The translations under genes and the position numbers were made by a program. The notes under the pieces are model-generated. The model did not search any database, was not told the DNA's origin, and worked only from the letters and a program-made list of their open reading frames with translations. DNA of 64,000 bases from Psococerastis gibbosa (Eukaryota; Arthropoda; Insecta; Psocodea; Psocidae): positions 16,270,290-16,334,289 of the forward strand of contig OZ020489.1 in NCBI GenBank assembly GCA_963971405.1, read 5' to 3'. Position 1 is the stretch's first letter; every line of letters begins with the position of its first letter. Below, in pieces: positions 1-11,714 of the stretch.

Positions 1-293
1 TTAATTTTTTAAACCAACCATGTCAGTATAGGATTCTGCTGTTTGTGTAAAAAAAATTCTTTAATAAATGTATACTACGATAGGAACCTATGCACAGTAT
101 ATTGCTGTTAAAGTAGCGATATTTAATCAGTAGTACTATAACTACTCAAAAACGTCAACAAAATCTACTTTACAGTATGTAATCCTACTTTATACAACGC
201 TATAGTATAGTAGCCTGTCTGAGTGAATATACGCTTGTATTTCAGGGGCAACAATGTTTGATGATAACAATAGGGTTTCTTTTTTTTCCTTTT

Positions 294-319
294 CCTTGTC
301 CAGTATTCCCTGGACAAGG
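294..319 (+). repeat. Hairpin repeat K, copy 1
   Basis: A perfect 10-bp stem (CCTTGTCCAG / CTGGACAAGG) with a 6-nt loop, followed by GAGCATATATT. The same stem-loop with similar flanks recurs near 33336 and 39491. I infer a conserved 3'-end structure of a retroposon family, but no coding part is attached. Confidence 0.6.
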
Positions 320-463
320 AGCATATATTACAAAAATACAATACATAATAATACCATCCCGCATCCCCAAGCTAGCGCTAATAATTATGGTAATAATTGA
401 ACCACGGGTAGAGTTATTTTATTTCCTGCTGTCGCGATTTTTTCCATTTCAATGAACTCTGTT

Positions 464-575
464 AGGGCATGTAAAGCAGGCGGTCCCTAGTTGAGTGTAG
501 GAGAGGGCTTTATAGCCCTAACTCCGGTAGTTTGGCTTAGTAATAGAACAAAAACAGAATATTTATTTTTTAATT
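464..575 (+). repeat. SINE-A fragment (3' half)
   Basis: This carries the 3' body of SINE-A (GGCATGTAAAGCAGGCGGTC, then the module TTTATAGCCCTAACTCCG and GGCTTAGTAATAGAAC), without the tRNA-like head. It runs tail-to-tail into the minus-strand copy at 588-809, so the two form an inverted repeat around an A/T-rich centre. Confidence 0.8.
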
Positions 576-587
576 TTATTTCTACTC

Positions 588-809
588 AAATAAATAAATA
601 AATAAATAAGGACTTTTTTTAAATCTATTACTAAGCCAAACTAGCGGAGTTAGGGCTATAAAGCCCTCTCTTACACTCAACTCAGAAGGCCCGGAACCGC
701 CTGCTTTACATGCCCTCCGAAGCATGGCCAGAAAATGTAGGAAGTGTAGGACTCGAACCAACAACCTTTCGGGTGATAGTCAGAGTCCGTACCACTACTC
801 TACATGTCA
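588..809 (-). repeat. SINE-A, near full length, minus strand
   Basis: Read on the minus strand this has a tRNA-like head with an A box (TAGAGTAGTGGTA) and a B box (GGTTCGAGTCC), a body ending in the TTTATAGCCCTAACTCCG module, and a (TTTA)n tail at 590-613. In other copies the loop between the boxes reads CTTTCAC or TTCTCAC, the loop sequence of tRNA-Glu, so I infer a tRNA-Glu-derived RNA polymerase III SINE. The 60-codon open frame here is only the SINE body. Confidence 0.85.
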
Positions 810-820
810 TGCGATGTGGA

Positions 821-1464
821 TGGGAAACATGTGTAGGGTAGTTGGCATGGCTACATCAGCTTTAATTTATTACTAGTAACAATAAGCTCAAAGGAAAGCT
901 GAAGCGACGTTTTGAAAATGATTTCAGTGACTAAACTGAAAGTTTGAACTTTTTAAATCCCATGCAGATGTAGGTAACCATTAGCAGAACAAATGAAATG
1001 TTTATTTTTAGCACCTTAAGACTAAAAATAAGGTACCGGAAGGGCGAATAATAATGACACACGGGTAGAGGCTATGTTAATTAATGCAATATAGCCTGGC
1101 CCTTAACTTTTTTATTTGGGCCCATTGAAATAATTAATTCTTACCCGTACTTGGTTGAGTCAAACCGTAGCCTGTTACATTATCAATTGTAAGTGTGTCT
1201 CAGCTTATCCATTAGAGGCCTGGACCTCATAGTCATCGAACAATTAGGGTGGAGCCCATTTTTAGGGGAAGAATACGTAATTACATGATACAGTAAAAAT
1301 AATCAGAATCAGCTTTTTTAGAAATGAAAAAAATCGCAGTCACTTGACTAATTATGTGCCATCTTATGCAAAAATAAAATATATTTATTAGAATTATGTA
1401 GGTACTTGGGTTTTTCTTTGATAATAGCTAGCTTTGATAATAGCTTGCATAGTTGGAATAGTAT
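821..1464. other. No gene seen; contains repeat L copy 1
   Basis: AT-rich sequence without coding signal. Positions 1211-1268 share CGAACAATTAGGG and GGAGCCCA with 32756-32800, so a short dispersed repeat lies here. Confidence 0.5.
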
Positions 1465-1712
1465 CAGAGGCGTAAAGTAGACCTTATGACGTCATCAGGC
1501 AGGATATGGAAAAATTGAAAATATAAGAGCAAAATAGTAGGGTTTTACGCATTTTAATAGTAGTAAAGTATATCTGTAGATTTTACAAAGCTAAAAAAGA
1601 AATGCCTATATTCATATTGCTGCAAAGGGGACCATGAAGTATGAACCACGTCTTACAAGGCTGGGGGGGGGGGGGGGGCAAATTGGACCGTGCCCCCAAC
1701 TTTACGCCCCTG
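1465..1712. mobile_element. hAT-type MITE, family H1, copy 1
   Basis: The left end CAGAGGCGTAAAGT and the right end ACTTTACGCCCCTG are inverted repeats of the CAGGGGCG type common in hAT elements. The flanking octamers AATAGTAT and GATAGTTT match at 6 of 8 positions, as expected for an aged 8-bp target duplication. The interior holds a 16-G tract (1663-1678) and no open frame. A second copy with a perfect duplication lies at 21990-22302. Confidence 0.8.
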
Positions 1713-2104
1713 GATAGTTTAAATAATAAGAATAATACAAAAGTTAGTCGTCGATCGCTTAGCTCATAAACATTTCGGGGTCTATCATATAGCAACAATA
1801 TTAGTGCCTACCCCTGTTGTAGGGCAATCATTAAAGTTTCGCCCGAAGTATGAATTCGGTCACATTGGAAGGGGAATAATATCATGTATGGGAATGGGGG
1901 TTGGAGACGCTGATGCTCTATTTGTTGAACCGAACGTATCGAACAGCTGCATTTCCGTACCGATATAATTTATTATGCAGCCGGTCTAGATAAACAGCAT
2001 GGTACATTCCGAAATCAGAAATTATTAGTCAATGTGAATTTTAACAGTATGATTGTAATAATTTAGCCCAAGTATAACTGTATTGCTAATCTGATGTTAT
2101 ATGA

Positions 2105-2388
2105 CAGTGATTCCCAACCAATGCCGGTTTGTGGACCACTCAGACCAATAATGTGTCGCTGCGGACCACCCCTTACATCTATAATTATATTTTTTTTTAA
2201 GAATTAGAAGGCTTTCAATGATATCACTATATTTAGCTTACGGTATGATTTTAATCTATTTTAATGTGAAACTTGGGCACACATGTTTTTTTACAAGTTG
2301 TTGTATTCTCAGCTTAATGTTCTTGTTAATAAGCAGCCCCTAAAAGTCACTGCAGGCATTCTCGCGGACCACCGGTTGGGAACCACTG
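2105..2388. mobile_element. hAT-type MITE, family H3
   Basis: The termini CAGTGATTCCCAACC and GGTTGGGAACCACTG are inverted repeats typical of hAT non-autonomous elements. The flanking octamers TTATATGA and TTTTATGA match at 7 of 8 positions. The 284-bp interior is noncoding. Confidence 0.85.
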
Positions 2389-2604
2389 TTTTATGATATT
2401 ATGCTGGTGCTTCGGTCTGCATGCAGTCCGTATTTCTTCCTTGTATCGTATATTGCGCTCACGTTTCTGCAATATAAATTAACTCTTCCCTTGCTGACAT
2501 ATAGAATAGTCACGCCGACTTCTAAGAGTGTAGTCACCCGCATAGTCCTCAGCATTGCTCCTGCCGCAAGTGACAGCTTGGCCTCAAATATGGAAAAAAC
2601 TGGG

Positions 2605-2825
2605 CCTGAGCATAAGTTGAGGACTTGGCTATTACTGGACTTGTCGGAGCGGTTAAGACGACGCCCCGGTTAGACGTAGTTCGTGGGTTCGAATCCCGCC
2701 AAGCCCATTTTTTTCCATATCCTCTAATTTCGGTTATTACGAGGAGGTTACCTCTTCAACCAAAGTTCATTTAATGTCAGTGTTATATACACCATATAAT
2801 ACTACAATGTATTGAATAAAGCATT
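2605..2825 (+). repeat. SINE-B, copy 1 (head damaged)
   Basis: This begins at GAGCATAAGTTGAGGACTTG and keeps a B box (GGTTCGAATCC) followed by CCGCCAAGCC and the shared 3' body (TTCCATATCCTCTAATTTCG). Compared with copy 2 it lacks about 17 nt containing the A box, so its internal promoter looks broken. The two copies are in direct orientation about 300 bp apart. Confidence 0.75.
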
Positions 2826-2907
2826 GCCTTTATGCAATTAAGTACGCTCACAGACCTGTTCTGTTAGATAGTTGTGCTAACCTGTCTAGCAATACGAATC
2901 ATGTCAA

Positions 2908-3135
2908 TTGGAGCATAAGTAGAGGATTTGGCGATTACTGGACTTGTCGGGGCTTGTGGTCCAGTGGTTAAGACGACGACCCGGTTAGGCGTAATTCGTG
3001 GGTTCGAATCCCGCCAAGCCCAGTTTTTTCCATATCCTCTAATTTCGGTTTTTAAGAGGAGGTTACATCTTCAACCAAAGTTAATTTAATGTCAGTGTAT
3101 ATATACCATATAATATTACAATGGATTAAATTAAA
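2908..3135 (+). repeat. SINE-B, copy 2, with intact tRNA-like head
   Basis: The head at about 2952-3022 can be folded as a tRNA: acceptor strands GGGCTTG / CAAGCCC pair perfectly over 7 bp, the T arm is GTGGG-TTCGAAT-CCCGC, and there are A-box (TGGTCCAGTGG) and B-box (GGTTCGAATCC) promoters. The anticodon arm is ACGAC-CCGGTTA-GGCGT with one mismatch. The loop would present GGT (threonine type) but has C at the normally invariant U33, and the D arm is poor. I therefore call it a tRNA-derived SINE head, not a working tRNA gene. Confidence 0.75.
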
Positions 3136-3236
3136 ACACTCCATGTCCATACTTTTCTCATTTTGCGTGGACTATACCGGGTGCAGGTGCAAGTTAATGC
3201 GATCACTACGATTATTTACAAGTCTAAAAGCCTAGT

Positions 3237-3462
3237 CAAGACTTGTAGCGTAGTGGTACAGACTCTGACTTTCACCCGGAAGGTTGTTGGTTCGAGTCCC
3301 ACTCTAGCAACATTTTCTGGCCATGCTTCGGAGGGTATGTAAAGCTGGCGGTCCCGGGCCATCCTAGTTGAGTGTAAGAGAGGGCTTTATAGCCCTAACT
3401 CCGCTAGGTTGGCTTAGTAATAGAAACAACAAAAAGTCCTTATTTATTTATTTATTTAGTTT
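3237..3462 (+). repeat. SINE-A, full length
   Basis: The A box TAGCGTAGTGG, the tRNA-Glu-like loop CTTTCAC and the B box GGTTCGAGTCC are followed by the SINE-A body, the TTTATAGCCCTAACTCCG module and a (TTTA)n tail. This is one of the best preserved copies in the window and could serve as a family reference. Confidence 0.88.
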
Positions 3463-4389
3463 ACATTTATATGAAGGAGTAATTCATAATGAAATGGAAA
3501 GAAAAACGTCTTTATATTCGGCGAGCTTTAGCCCCGAAGCTTATAATACTATCGTCCAAGAGAAGTTAGCGCTGTATGATTCAATACGGCCAACGATTTT
3601 CTTGTATCGAGTATAGAATTTTAATAATAAAAAAAGGAATGTAAGGCACTCAATGTGAGTTATGAGTCTATCACCATGAATAAATTTGATGAATAGTACT
3701 GATTACTCCAGGATGGGAATCCAGGACCCCAACCATGCGTTTCCAAAATCTCTGGCAGGTAGCCAGTAATCCCCCCCCCCCCCCGCTCCTCCCTCACTCT
3801 GTGTTTCTTCGCTCCCATGTCAGTCGCCAAAGAACAAAATTCTGAGATCAGAAGCAGTGCGGATTAAAGGATTTCCGAGCACATTACAATAATACAAACT
3901 GTCATTTTCTCACAAGAAACACAATGCTTGTTTTTTAATATCTTTGGCCGGCCATCGTGTTGCAGACGTGTTCGGATTGAGCTTTGTTGTTTTTATGTCT
4001 GTAGCCCGCACGTTTGTAGCTGTAACTATTCATTTTATTGTACCGTATAATATATCCATAAAATATTGGAAACTAAAATTTATTAAAAAGAGCGTACACA
4101 ATTTTATTGCGTTATAGCCTACAGTTGCGGTTTTGACCATTTTCAGAAATCTGCAGGATAGTTGAATCCAACGAACACTTTTTTCTTGTCACATTTTTCC
4201 GGCCTGTGCCATTGCTATAGCTTGTCGTAAATAAAGAACAAATCGCCTTTAATCTGGTGTATTGAGTAGGGGGGGGGGGGTGGGAGGAGGCTCGAGGCAA
4301 AGACACCCGCCTAATTCAGAAAAGGGCTTGGCAGGTAATTTTGATGTACCTTACCTGTATGTTGCCTTATTAAAACCAGTGACACTTTC
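3463..4389. other. No gene seen
   Basis: AT-rich, noncoding. It holds a 14-C tract (3771-3784) and a 12-G tract (4269-4280). The minus-strand frame at 4112-4306 is a low-complexity chance frame across the G tract. Confidence 0.5.
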
Positions 4390-4394
4390 CCGAA

Positions 4395-4575
4395 TCCCGA
4401 TACCTGCTTACCTATGGGTCCATTATGCTGTTTATTATTAATTATTATTTATTATTATCTGGAGGTTAAAATGTAAACAAACCAATTTTGAAATGCACTT
4501 TAAATTCTGAAATTATCTTGTTTACATTTTCTATCCCAGATTAGGTAAATACTAAAGGGCATAGTCAAGCCCCTA
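4395..4575. repeat. Foldback element I, copy 1
   Basis: The left arm (GGGTCCATTATGCTGTTTA and ATGTAAACA) is matched by an inverted right arm (TGTTTACAT, CCCAGATTAG, GGGCATAGTCAAGCCC). The same arm sequence recurs at 35.6-37.3 kb. This is probably a degenerate palindromic MITE. Confidence 0.55.
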
Positions 4576-4579
4576 CACC

Positions 4580-6536
4580 TCCACATGATTTGCTTGCGGC
4601 AGTGGGGACCAATAGAAGATCCGCCATCTTTTGGCCTCAGATTTTCGCGCCAAATGAAACTATTCTTAGTTATCTTGTGGTACCTAACTCAACATTTTTA
4701 AAACAAAAAAAAATGTGTCTTTATTAAATATTTAGGCTGTCTAACTTCACTATTATAATTAATAGGCTTTCCCAAAATAGCTGAAAATTATGTGGATTAA
4801 AAATAAACAATAGCATCAAAAAAGTTCAATCATCCAAAACAACAACTATACTGTACCCTATGAAATTTAAAATGTAGCAAATGCAAAATTAAATTATAGG
4901 TAATAATAACAAAAAGGCATTTTCTCTTAGTTTTTAAATAAAATACAGAATACCCCCTGCTGTGAGTCCAAAAATGGCGGAAATCAAATGACCATGCGAC
5001 ACTATAGCGCCAATGGTACTTATATTAAATTAGAAGTTCTTTGGGCATAGTAGACTCGCAACTGTGTATAACCAGCTGCCTCTAACTGTGGGACAATTAG
5101 ATGCAGCAAGTTTCAAATTGTATTGTATATTTTGGACAGGTGCGCTGACTTACACTTCTGTATGACCTGGAAAAGTTTGATCCCAGGACGATAAAAGTGA
5201 ATCTTCCATACTATTCTAAAACACCCTTTCGGATGGATTATTTTTGTTGAATGTAATCTACGATTGAAGCTTGTGATTGTATAATTTAACAGAAATATTT
5301 ATTTATATAATTATTTATGCAATGTGTGAATATTTTTATTCTTCCCTGAGTTGCTCTGATAGATAGCATCCCCGAGGGATTTTTCGTGATATGGGTACTT
5401 AAGGATCTCTATAATTTTATGGTTAAAAAACCTTTAGAGATTCATAAGTCATTCATTGGATGAATGTTTTTGAGCTCATTCTATTGCATATAATTGCATT
5501 TTATATCCTCGAGTTGCTGTGATGGTGAACATCCGTGGGTGAACCCCGGTTCGTTGGTTAGTAACTTCGGGCAAACGTAGCATTATACAAAGTGATGCAA
5601 AATTAGTTTATGGTAAAGAAAATAATTGTATTATTTTTAATTTCAAAGGTTATAAAGAGTGCGCGTCGTATTTGCAAGTTAGTAGAGAGTGGTTAGCGGT
5701 TTAATTAGTAACTTCGAGTTGTGAGAATTAATGTTTTTCCGCTTTTCTCAGGAAAAAAACGGGTCAGATGCCCCATCCCCCTTGACCAGTCGAAGGCTGT
5801 TGCTTTCCAAATTGGCCGCAATTAATGATTGTTTTTTTATACAGCATGCTTCGTTTCATTTTTCTCATTTGACAGCACATGCTGTATGTGTTTCCTAGGT
5901 TTAGGGGTTTCATTTTTACTATTCGTATCATAAATTACTGATAACTTACCCACTATTTTATTTTGTCTTTCCGTTTATCATTGGTTTCAAATTTGAGACC
6001 GTACCGGTGCGGATGCTGTAAATTAATACGCCCCAGTGTGATAGAATATGAAATCCGATTTATTAAGCAGAACAAAAATTTGACACATGATGCAAGGAAA
6101 TTGTATTTTAGCGATTCAGTTTAAACCTGGTGAAAATGTATTCATGCGCTGTCCGTGAGGACTTTTAAGGTCGGTACCAAAAAACGGTCGAGTAGGATAA
6201 CTGAGTTGCAACACCCAATTATAATCATCGAAAGGACCATGCCACCAGTGATGGATCCATCGTGTTTTCAAGCGGGGGAGGGGGGGGGGGTTAGTGGTGG
6301 GTCAAAATAGAATAAGCACGTATTTAGTATCGACTGCCGGCACTGCAACGAGTCCAAGGAAACTACGGAACACGTGGTTGGCCACTGTCCAGCCCTGTGG
6401 CGTGCTCGGTTGGACTGTTTTGGGGCTGCCTACATCGACCAGCAGGTCGATCTGATTGACTTGAATGACATGGTTGTCTTTGCTAACAAGGTTAAGCTGC
6501 TGTTTTTCGACAGTTATTAATTGGCAATGGTCATGG
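4580..6536. other. No gene seen
   Basis: About 2 kb of AT-rich sequence with an 11-G tract at 6280-6290. I found no repeat family shared with the rest of the window. The 183-codon minus-strand frame at 6302-6853 crosses a SINE and a MITE and is not a gene. Confidence 0.45.
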
Positions 6537-7160
6537 TCAGGACATGTAGAGTAGTGGTACGGACACTGACTTTCACCCGAAAGGTTCTTGGTTCGAGTCC
6601 TACACTTCCTACATTTTCTGGCCATGCTTCGGAGGCAGGGGCGGACGGAGCGAGTTTTCAGGGTAAAGCGAGATGGAACCGAGGAACTTAAATTGAAAGG
6701 CGAAATGAAAAAATCCCCTATACTTAGCTTATGGAATACAATTGTAGTTCGGTTTTGGCACACTAAAGACGTGTCATTAGAATACTGAATACTACAAGCT
6801 TTAGGCTCGAACTCTGTGGTAATTAATAAATAGTTTTGGCGGCCATATTTCAAACTTCATTTTTATTACAGTACTTATGAAAGTTTTTTAATTTTCTTCA
6901 AAAAAAAATTTATTTTTAAATGTTTGTGGTTGTGGTATTCTTTATGTCGGTATTTTCCCCCGTTTTGGCGCCCCTTTGAACTTTGGGACTAAAGCGGCCG
7001 CTTTAGTCGCTTTACCCTTCGTCCGGCGCTGTTCGGAGGGCATGTAAAGCAGGCGGTCCCGGGTCTTCCTAGTTGAGTGTAAGAGAGGGCTTTATAGCCC
7101 TAACTCCGCTAGGTTGGCTTAGTATTAGAACAAAAAAGTCTTTATTTATTATTATTTATT
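6537..7160 (+). repeat. SINE-A split by a hAT-type MITE
   Basis: The head (A box, loop CTTTCAC, B box GGTTCGAGTCC) ends at TTCGGAGG (6628-6635). The body resumes at TTCGGAGG (7032-7039) with GCATGTAAAGCAGGCGGTCC and the TTTATAGCCCTAACTCCG module. The interruption is the MITE at 6636-7031, so the SINE is the older insertion. Confidence 0.88.
6636..7031. mobile_element. hAT-type MITE nested in SINE-A
   Basis: The element is 396 bp. Its left end CAGGGGCGGACGGAGCG and right end (minus strand CAGCGCCGGACGAAGG) form terminal inverted repeats, and both continue into GGGTAAAGCGA. A perfect 8-bp duplication TTCGGAGG flanks it (6628-6635 and 7032-7039). Uninterrupted SINE-A copies have TTCGGAGG once, confirming the empty site. 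No transposase frame is present. Confidence 0.93.
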
Positions 7161-7162
7161 AT

Positions 7163-8047
7163 AATATGAATGATTGGGGTACACTGATGTGATTCCAATA
7201 ATTATGCTGTTGAAAGGGTCCCCAGACCTATATTAGCTCAACACTCTAAATAATAATAATAATAAATTAGTTTCGAATAAATTATTATAACGTAATACAT
7301 TGACTTACAAAAGACTTACTATCCCCCCCCCCTGTTTCTGTCTTTGCATGCCAGTTATTAGTTCATGGGCGTTTATTTCCATAAGAACAATAAATAGTAC
7401 TAGTAGCCTACTGATCTGAAATGGGTATGGAGTGATGAAAATTGTTAGGTACCCCAAAATACGATAGGTCTACCTACTTAACAACTACCTATAGTAATAA
7501 TAATCGGATGAAAACTTACTTCTCTCATAAACTTGGCTACAGTAAGTCTCAGCAGGAAGGAAAACGAAATGAAAGTTATCTCGCGTAATAACGAGTAAAT
7601 TGCCGTATGCGTAAAAAACGACGTAACAGAGTGTTTCACGTAAAGAAGACTGTAAAAAATTCAGAAATAAAAATAAAGTGTTTAAAATTAGAGCTTCTTT
7701 TAAGGGGCCTTAATGCAGCTTTTAACTACATTTTTTTTATTGTGTCCCATAAAACAGATGTGATCAGATTTTATACTTTGGGGGATCAAGCAGGCTATTT
7801 ACGGGTCTACGCAATATTTACACAGTCCTAGTGCCAATAGTATCGAAGGGTGGACGCGTTTATATGTGTCTATCAATATGTCTTGGGCGCTTGCGAGTTA
7901 AGATTGGTACTTAAATGATGCGATCATCTTGCAAAATTCATACAAACGCCCTTGCAGAACCATGGGAGCTACCTAACTTAGGAAGCACCTAACAGATTTA
8001 TTAATAATTTTATTATAATAATGGAACCTTGTTCGTTGTCTGATTTC
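7163..8047. other. No gene seen
   Basis: AT-rich, with a short C tract near 7323 and scattered ATT/AAT microsatellites. The plus-strand frame at 7607-7831 shows no recognisable motif. Confidence 0.45.
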
Positions 8048-8400
8048 TAACACCTGCTTTCAGCATTCCTGCTTTAAGCAACCCTGCCAGCCTGGCGAGG
8101 GAGTGACTCTGTTTCTTAACTTAAGGCCCCCTGAGGGCAGACTCCTTCACCTCCGAGTGAAGGGGAATTGACTTACAGGTTATGGTGGATACCGAACGTC
8201 CTGGGGAAAATATTAAAGTCACACGATTAATTCGGAGGTGACCTGGACTCGACACGCACTTATAGACTGACTGGTAGTCTCAGAGCGTTATCCTGTCCCA
8301 CTACCAACGCTGTGTACCCTGCCAAGTTTGCTGCAATTTTGAACAGGTTCCGTTCTGGTAGATTCATTTTTTTATGGCCGTTGGCTACGAACTACGATTT
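8048..8400 (+). repeat. Repeat D, copy 1
   Basis: Homologous over nearly its whole length to the reverse complement of 11715-12092. Shared blocks include AAAGTCACACGATTAA, TCGGAGGTGA, CCAACGCTGTG and CCAAGTTTGC. A third diverged copy is at 59250-59455. No coding frame, clear terminal repeats or promoter boxes; class unknown. Confidence 0.75.
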
Positions 8401-9380
8401 ATTACAATGAAATCTGCTAGTTTCTTTGATTTAAGTCCTATAACCAGTAGCCATTGAAATGCAGCAATCGTTGCATTACACGATATAACGACGTAGATTC
8501 ACACTTGATTATACAAGAGAATTACTATGTATTGATTTTGTTTTAGGTGAATCAATCGGACACAAAATTGAAAAACTTATTTTGAAGGTTACCTACCCTG
8601 TGAGTTTTATATTTAAAAAAGTGGATAAGTGTAGTTGTACTTTATGTAAATACTTGGTGAGCTTGAGTGAACCGTTCGGTTAAGTGCAGTGAATTGGAAG
8701 CTACTGTTTATCTTGAAGAAGTTCCCTAGATTCCGGTAAGTTTGATACACCTTTTGATACCTAGCCTATATAGTATTTATTAAGTAATCATAACTTATGA
8801 AATTTAATTTGGTGCTGTATTGTATAAATCTCCTTATCGAAATGGCCATAATCATGTAATTCTGTTTGAAAAGACTTGCCGCTTATGATTATGTATGAAA
8901 GGAATAATTTGAAATTGTACCGGATTTGCTGTTTACTCAACCCTTATTAGAGTTACCAACAATGTGCAGCGTACTTATCTTATCACCGCTCAGGGAAAAT
9001 GAAGTTACCGGGCAAGTTGCTGACTAAAACATCTCAATAATGCAATGATCAAGAGAACGAGGAGCAGAAGATTACAAAGCTTTCCTTACACAAACGGATA
9101 AATAAGAAAGAAAAGATATGCTATAATGCGAGCGAATGTCCCCATTGTTAAAATATTAATTTAAAATTATAATATATGCTTATTATTAATAATAATAAAA
9201 AAATAAAAGTTTCGTTTTAATGAAGAAATGATTTAATTATATTTTTCTGGATGGTTTTTATTGTCTATGAGAATGATCTTGCTCAGTCCTGCACAGTAAG
9301 AAGTAAAATGGAGAACTCAGCGTCTAGGTTTCAAATATGTATTATTTTTTATTTATCTTTGTCAAAGTAACCGATCCAAA
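8401..9380. other. No gene seen
   Basis: AT-rich and noncoding. Positions 9068-9106 resemble the 3' end of repeat E (ACAAAGCTTTCCTTA). A GTAAGT follows 8733 and could be a splice donor, but no reading frame or partner acceptor supports an exon. Confidence 0.4.
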
Positions 9381-9381
9381 G

Positions 9382-9542
9382 ACGGGTATTCCACATACGT
9401 CAATCGTCCATGAAAAATTGAGAAATGACGTTTTAGCAGACATTGAAGACATACTAAAAATTCTGCTACCACGTCAATTTACGTCATTGTTACGTCATTT
9501 TTCAATTTTTCATTGACGATTGACGTATGTGGAATACCCGCC
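9382..9542. mobile_element. Palindromic MITE-G, copy 1
   Basis: A near-perfect foldback with arms of about 65-70 bp: the left arm CGGGTATTCCACATACGTCA is the inverse of the right arm TGACGTATGTGGAATACCCG. The centre contains TAGCAGACATTGAAGACAT and CTGCTACCACGTCA, also found in MITE-F. I see no convincing target duplication. Confidence 0.8.
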
Positions 9543-9547
9543 TAAGC

Positions 9548-11714
9548 CTAAGTCAACTCCCATCTCTCCTATAGACAACTCTAGTCTGATTACTAGCTTT
9601 ATGGGTTGTCGTGGTAAAACGTTTTTTTTAATTTCCATTAGTAGGCCTATATAGGGAGAGATTTGTGATTGAAGTTGGTGTAGGAGGGATTGTATATAAT
9701 GTTATATAGCATTTGAAATTTACCATTTGCGTACAGGGGTGAAACTGCCCCGCGGCAGTGGTAAGTGGGGAGAGTGGGGTTAGCTTACTCCCCCCCCCCC
9801 CAAGGGAGCAATTAAGAGGGGTAGCCAATCGTGTCCCCCGGTGGGCTTCTCTTATCCATATGAACTTCGTTTATGAACATTCCCTCAATTACACATAATT
9901 TTTTTTTCGAAAAAGAATTTTGTGCAACAGATGATAATTATATTATTACAGTATAATGATAAAGTGTTGTGATAATTGAAAATTTTCCCTCTTGCATTAG
10001 TAAGTTTTTACTCTTGGGAAGTAAGTTATTGGTAGTGAACTACGCTGAGTTAAGGCCAAACCGGAGGGGGTCACGTGACTGGCCTGGAAATGACTTTGCA
10101 GGGGGCTCCTAATACACGTTTTAAACCGCAGGGGCATAGTAATAATCGATAGAAGGGACAAGCATACGCGTAGTCATGCTTACGTCATGCAATTGTACAA
10201 AAATTACTATTACAATAGGTCTCAAATTCGTGCATGAAGCATTTAAAAACATACCTCTTAGACCATTTTTACGTGCCCCACAGGGAAGAGCACCTCCAAC
10301 TTTTGTCACTACATGCTTACAATTGACAATATGAACACTTAATTTGACAGTAAAGCGCCAGCAATATGTAAAACTGCGATTACTTTAAATAGTAAAACGT
10401 GAAATATAGAACAGGTACGCGACGCGGGGCTTTGTTTATAAAATGGATATTTAACCATCCCGTGGCTACAGACCGTTATCAATATGGCTGCTACGTGTAG
10501 CCTGCATAAGATAAGTACGCAATTCGGCGGGGAAATAGCCTGCACAAGCAAACTACTCAACTACAGAGTTTTTGATCGGGTCCAGGTATCCGCTTTGCTA
10601 TGCTGCAATGTGTAAGACTTCGATATTTTTTGCTTTGGTACTTATCTCTGATGCTCAATGTTCAAGGTCAAAAGTCTCCGGTTTGACCTTAAACCGGGCG
10701 TTGCAGCAGCAGAAATGTCACGGAAGGTTGACTGAGGTGCATGTGTTACCCGAACAACAATAATCTTTTTCCTCTTCTGGCACTATGTGATGGGCTTTGG
10801 CCCTCAAAATAGCACTCCTCGAGCCATCTTGGTCTTGTGCGATGCTCCACCATCCACGGACTTCTACTCTGAAGATTACATGATCTCATGAAAAAATAAG
10901 ATACACATATATTATAATGATTGAAGTGGTGGGATTGTTGACATAAATAGGCCGTAGTGATTTCTTGGGTCATGAGTCATGAGAGCGCTAAAATCATTGA
11001 CGGGCTCGGGTTTGATTCACAATACCCGGTGCTCTCCTGACGCCGCCACCCTCAGACACCCTGCTGCCTCATGTTTTTCTGTACACCGTTCCTCCTATCG
11101 AAGTCGCAATGATAATATGATGATTGCAATGATGACGGCAATAATAATGCCAATATAATGTCTAAACAATCAATGAGGCCATTGGCAAGGAAAAGTTCAA
11201 TGGGCCGCTGCAAGTAGGCCTCGGTACAGGAAGAGCCCTTCATCCATCTCGGGCCTTGAGTTTTACATATATCCCTATAATGAATAATTGTATTATAATA
11301 ATGGTCAGCCACAATACAATACGATATAATTATTTTAATACAACACATTTAGACGAAGAGGTAGAGGGAGGGAGCCAGGGAATTATTGCTGTTTATTTCC
11401 TGTGTTAGCATCCCTTGACATAATGACGGATGGGACATGTCAACTTGTTTGGGAAACATAGGAATAATAATTTTAGCTGTGTAATATCCGTTAGGTCACC
11501 GAACAATTTACAAGTCCCAAATAATAACTTATACCGTTAGACCAACTATAGCAAACGTCATTTCGTTTGAATTAACAGCATAGTTATGGAACATATAGTT
11601 ATTGGTCACGCAAAAATTAGTCAGTTTCAATTCTTAACATTAATTTACTAGGTAAGCTAAACTGGTTTGGCTTACCCAAGTTAAAGAAGATAATATCATA
11701 GATAGGGTATTTTT
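9548..11714. other. No gene seen
   Basis: About 2.2 kb without recognised repeats or coding signal. Short frames at 10121-10763 on both strands overlap each other and lack motifs. A C tract lies near 9790. Confidence 0.4.

Noticed and set aside
2952..3022. Functional tRNA-Thr gene
   Set aside because: The acceptor and T arms are good, but the D arm is poor, U33 is replaced by C, and the unit is followed by a repeated SINE body.
6302..6853. 183-codon minus-strand open frame, one of the longest outside the LINE and Penelope element
   Set aside because: It crosses a SINE-A head and the left end of a MITE inserted in it, so the frame was created by the insertions.
8640..8740. Possible 5' noncoding exon ending in a GTAAGT splice donor
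   Set aside because: A single GTAAGT is expected by chance at this length; no promoter, frame or acceptor partner was found.
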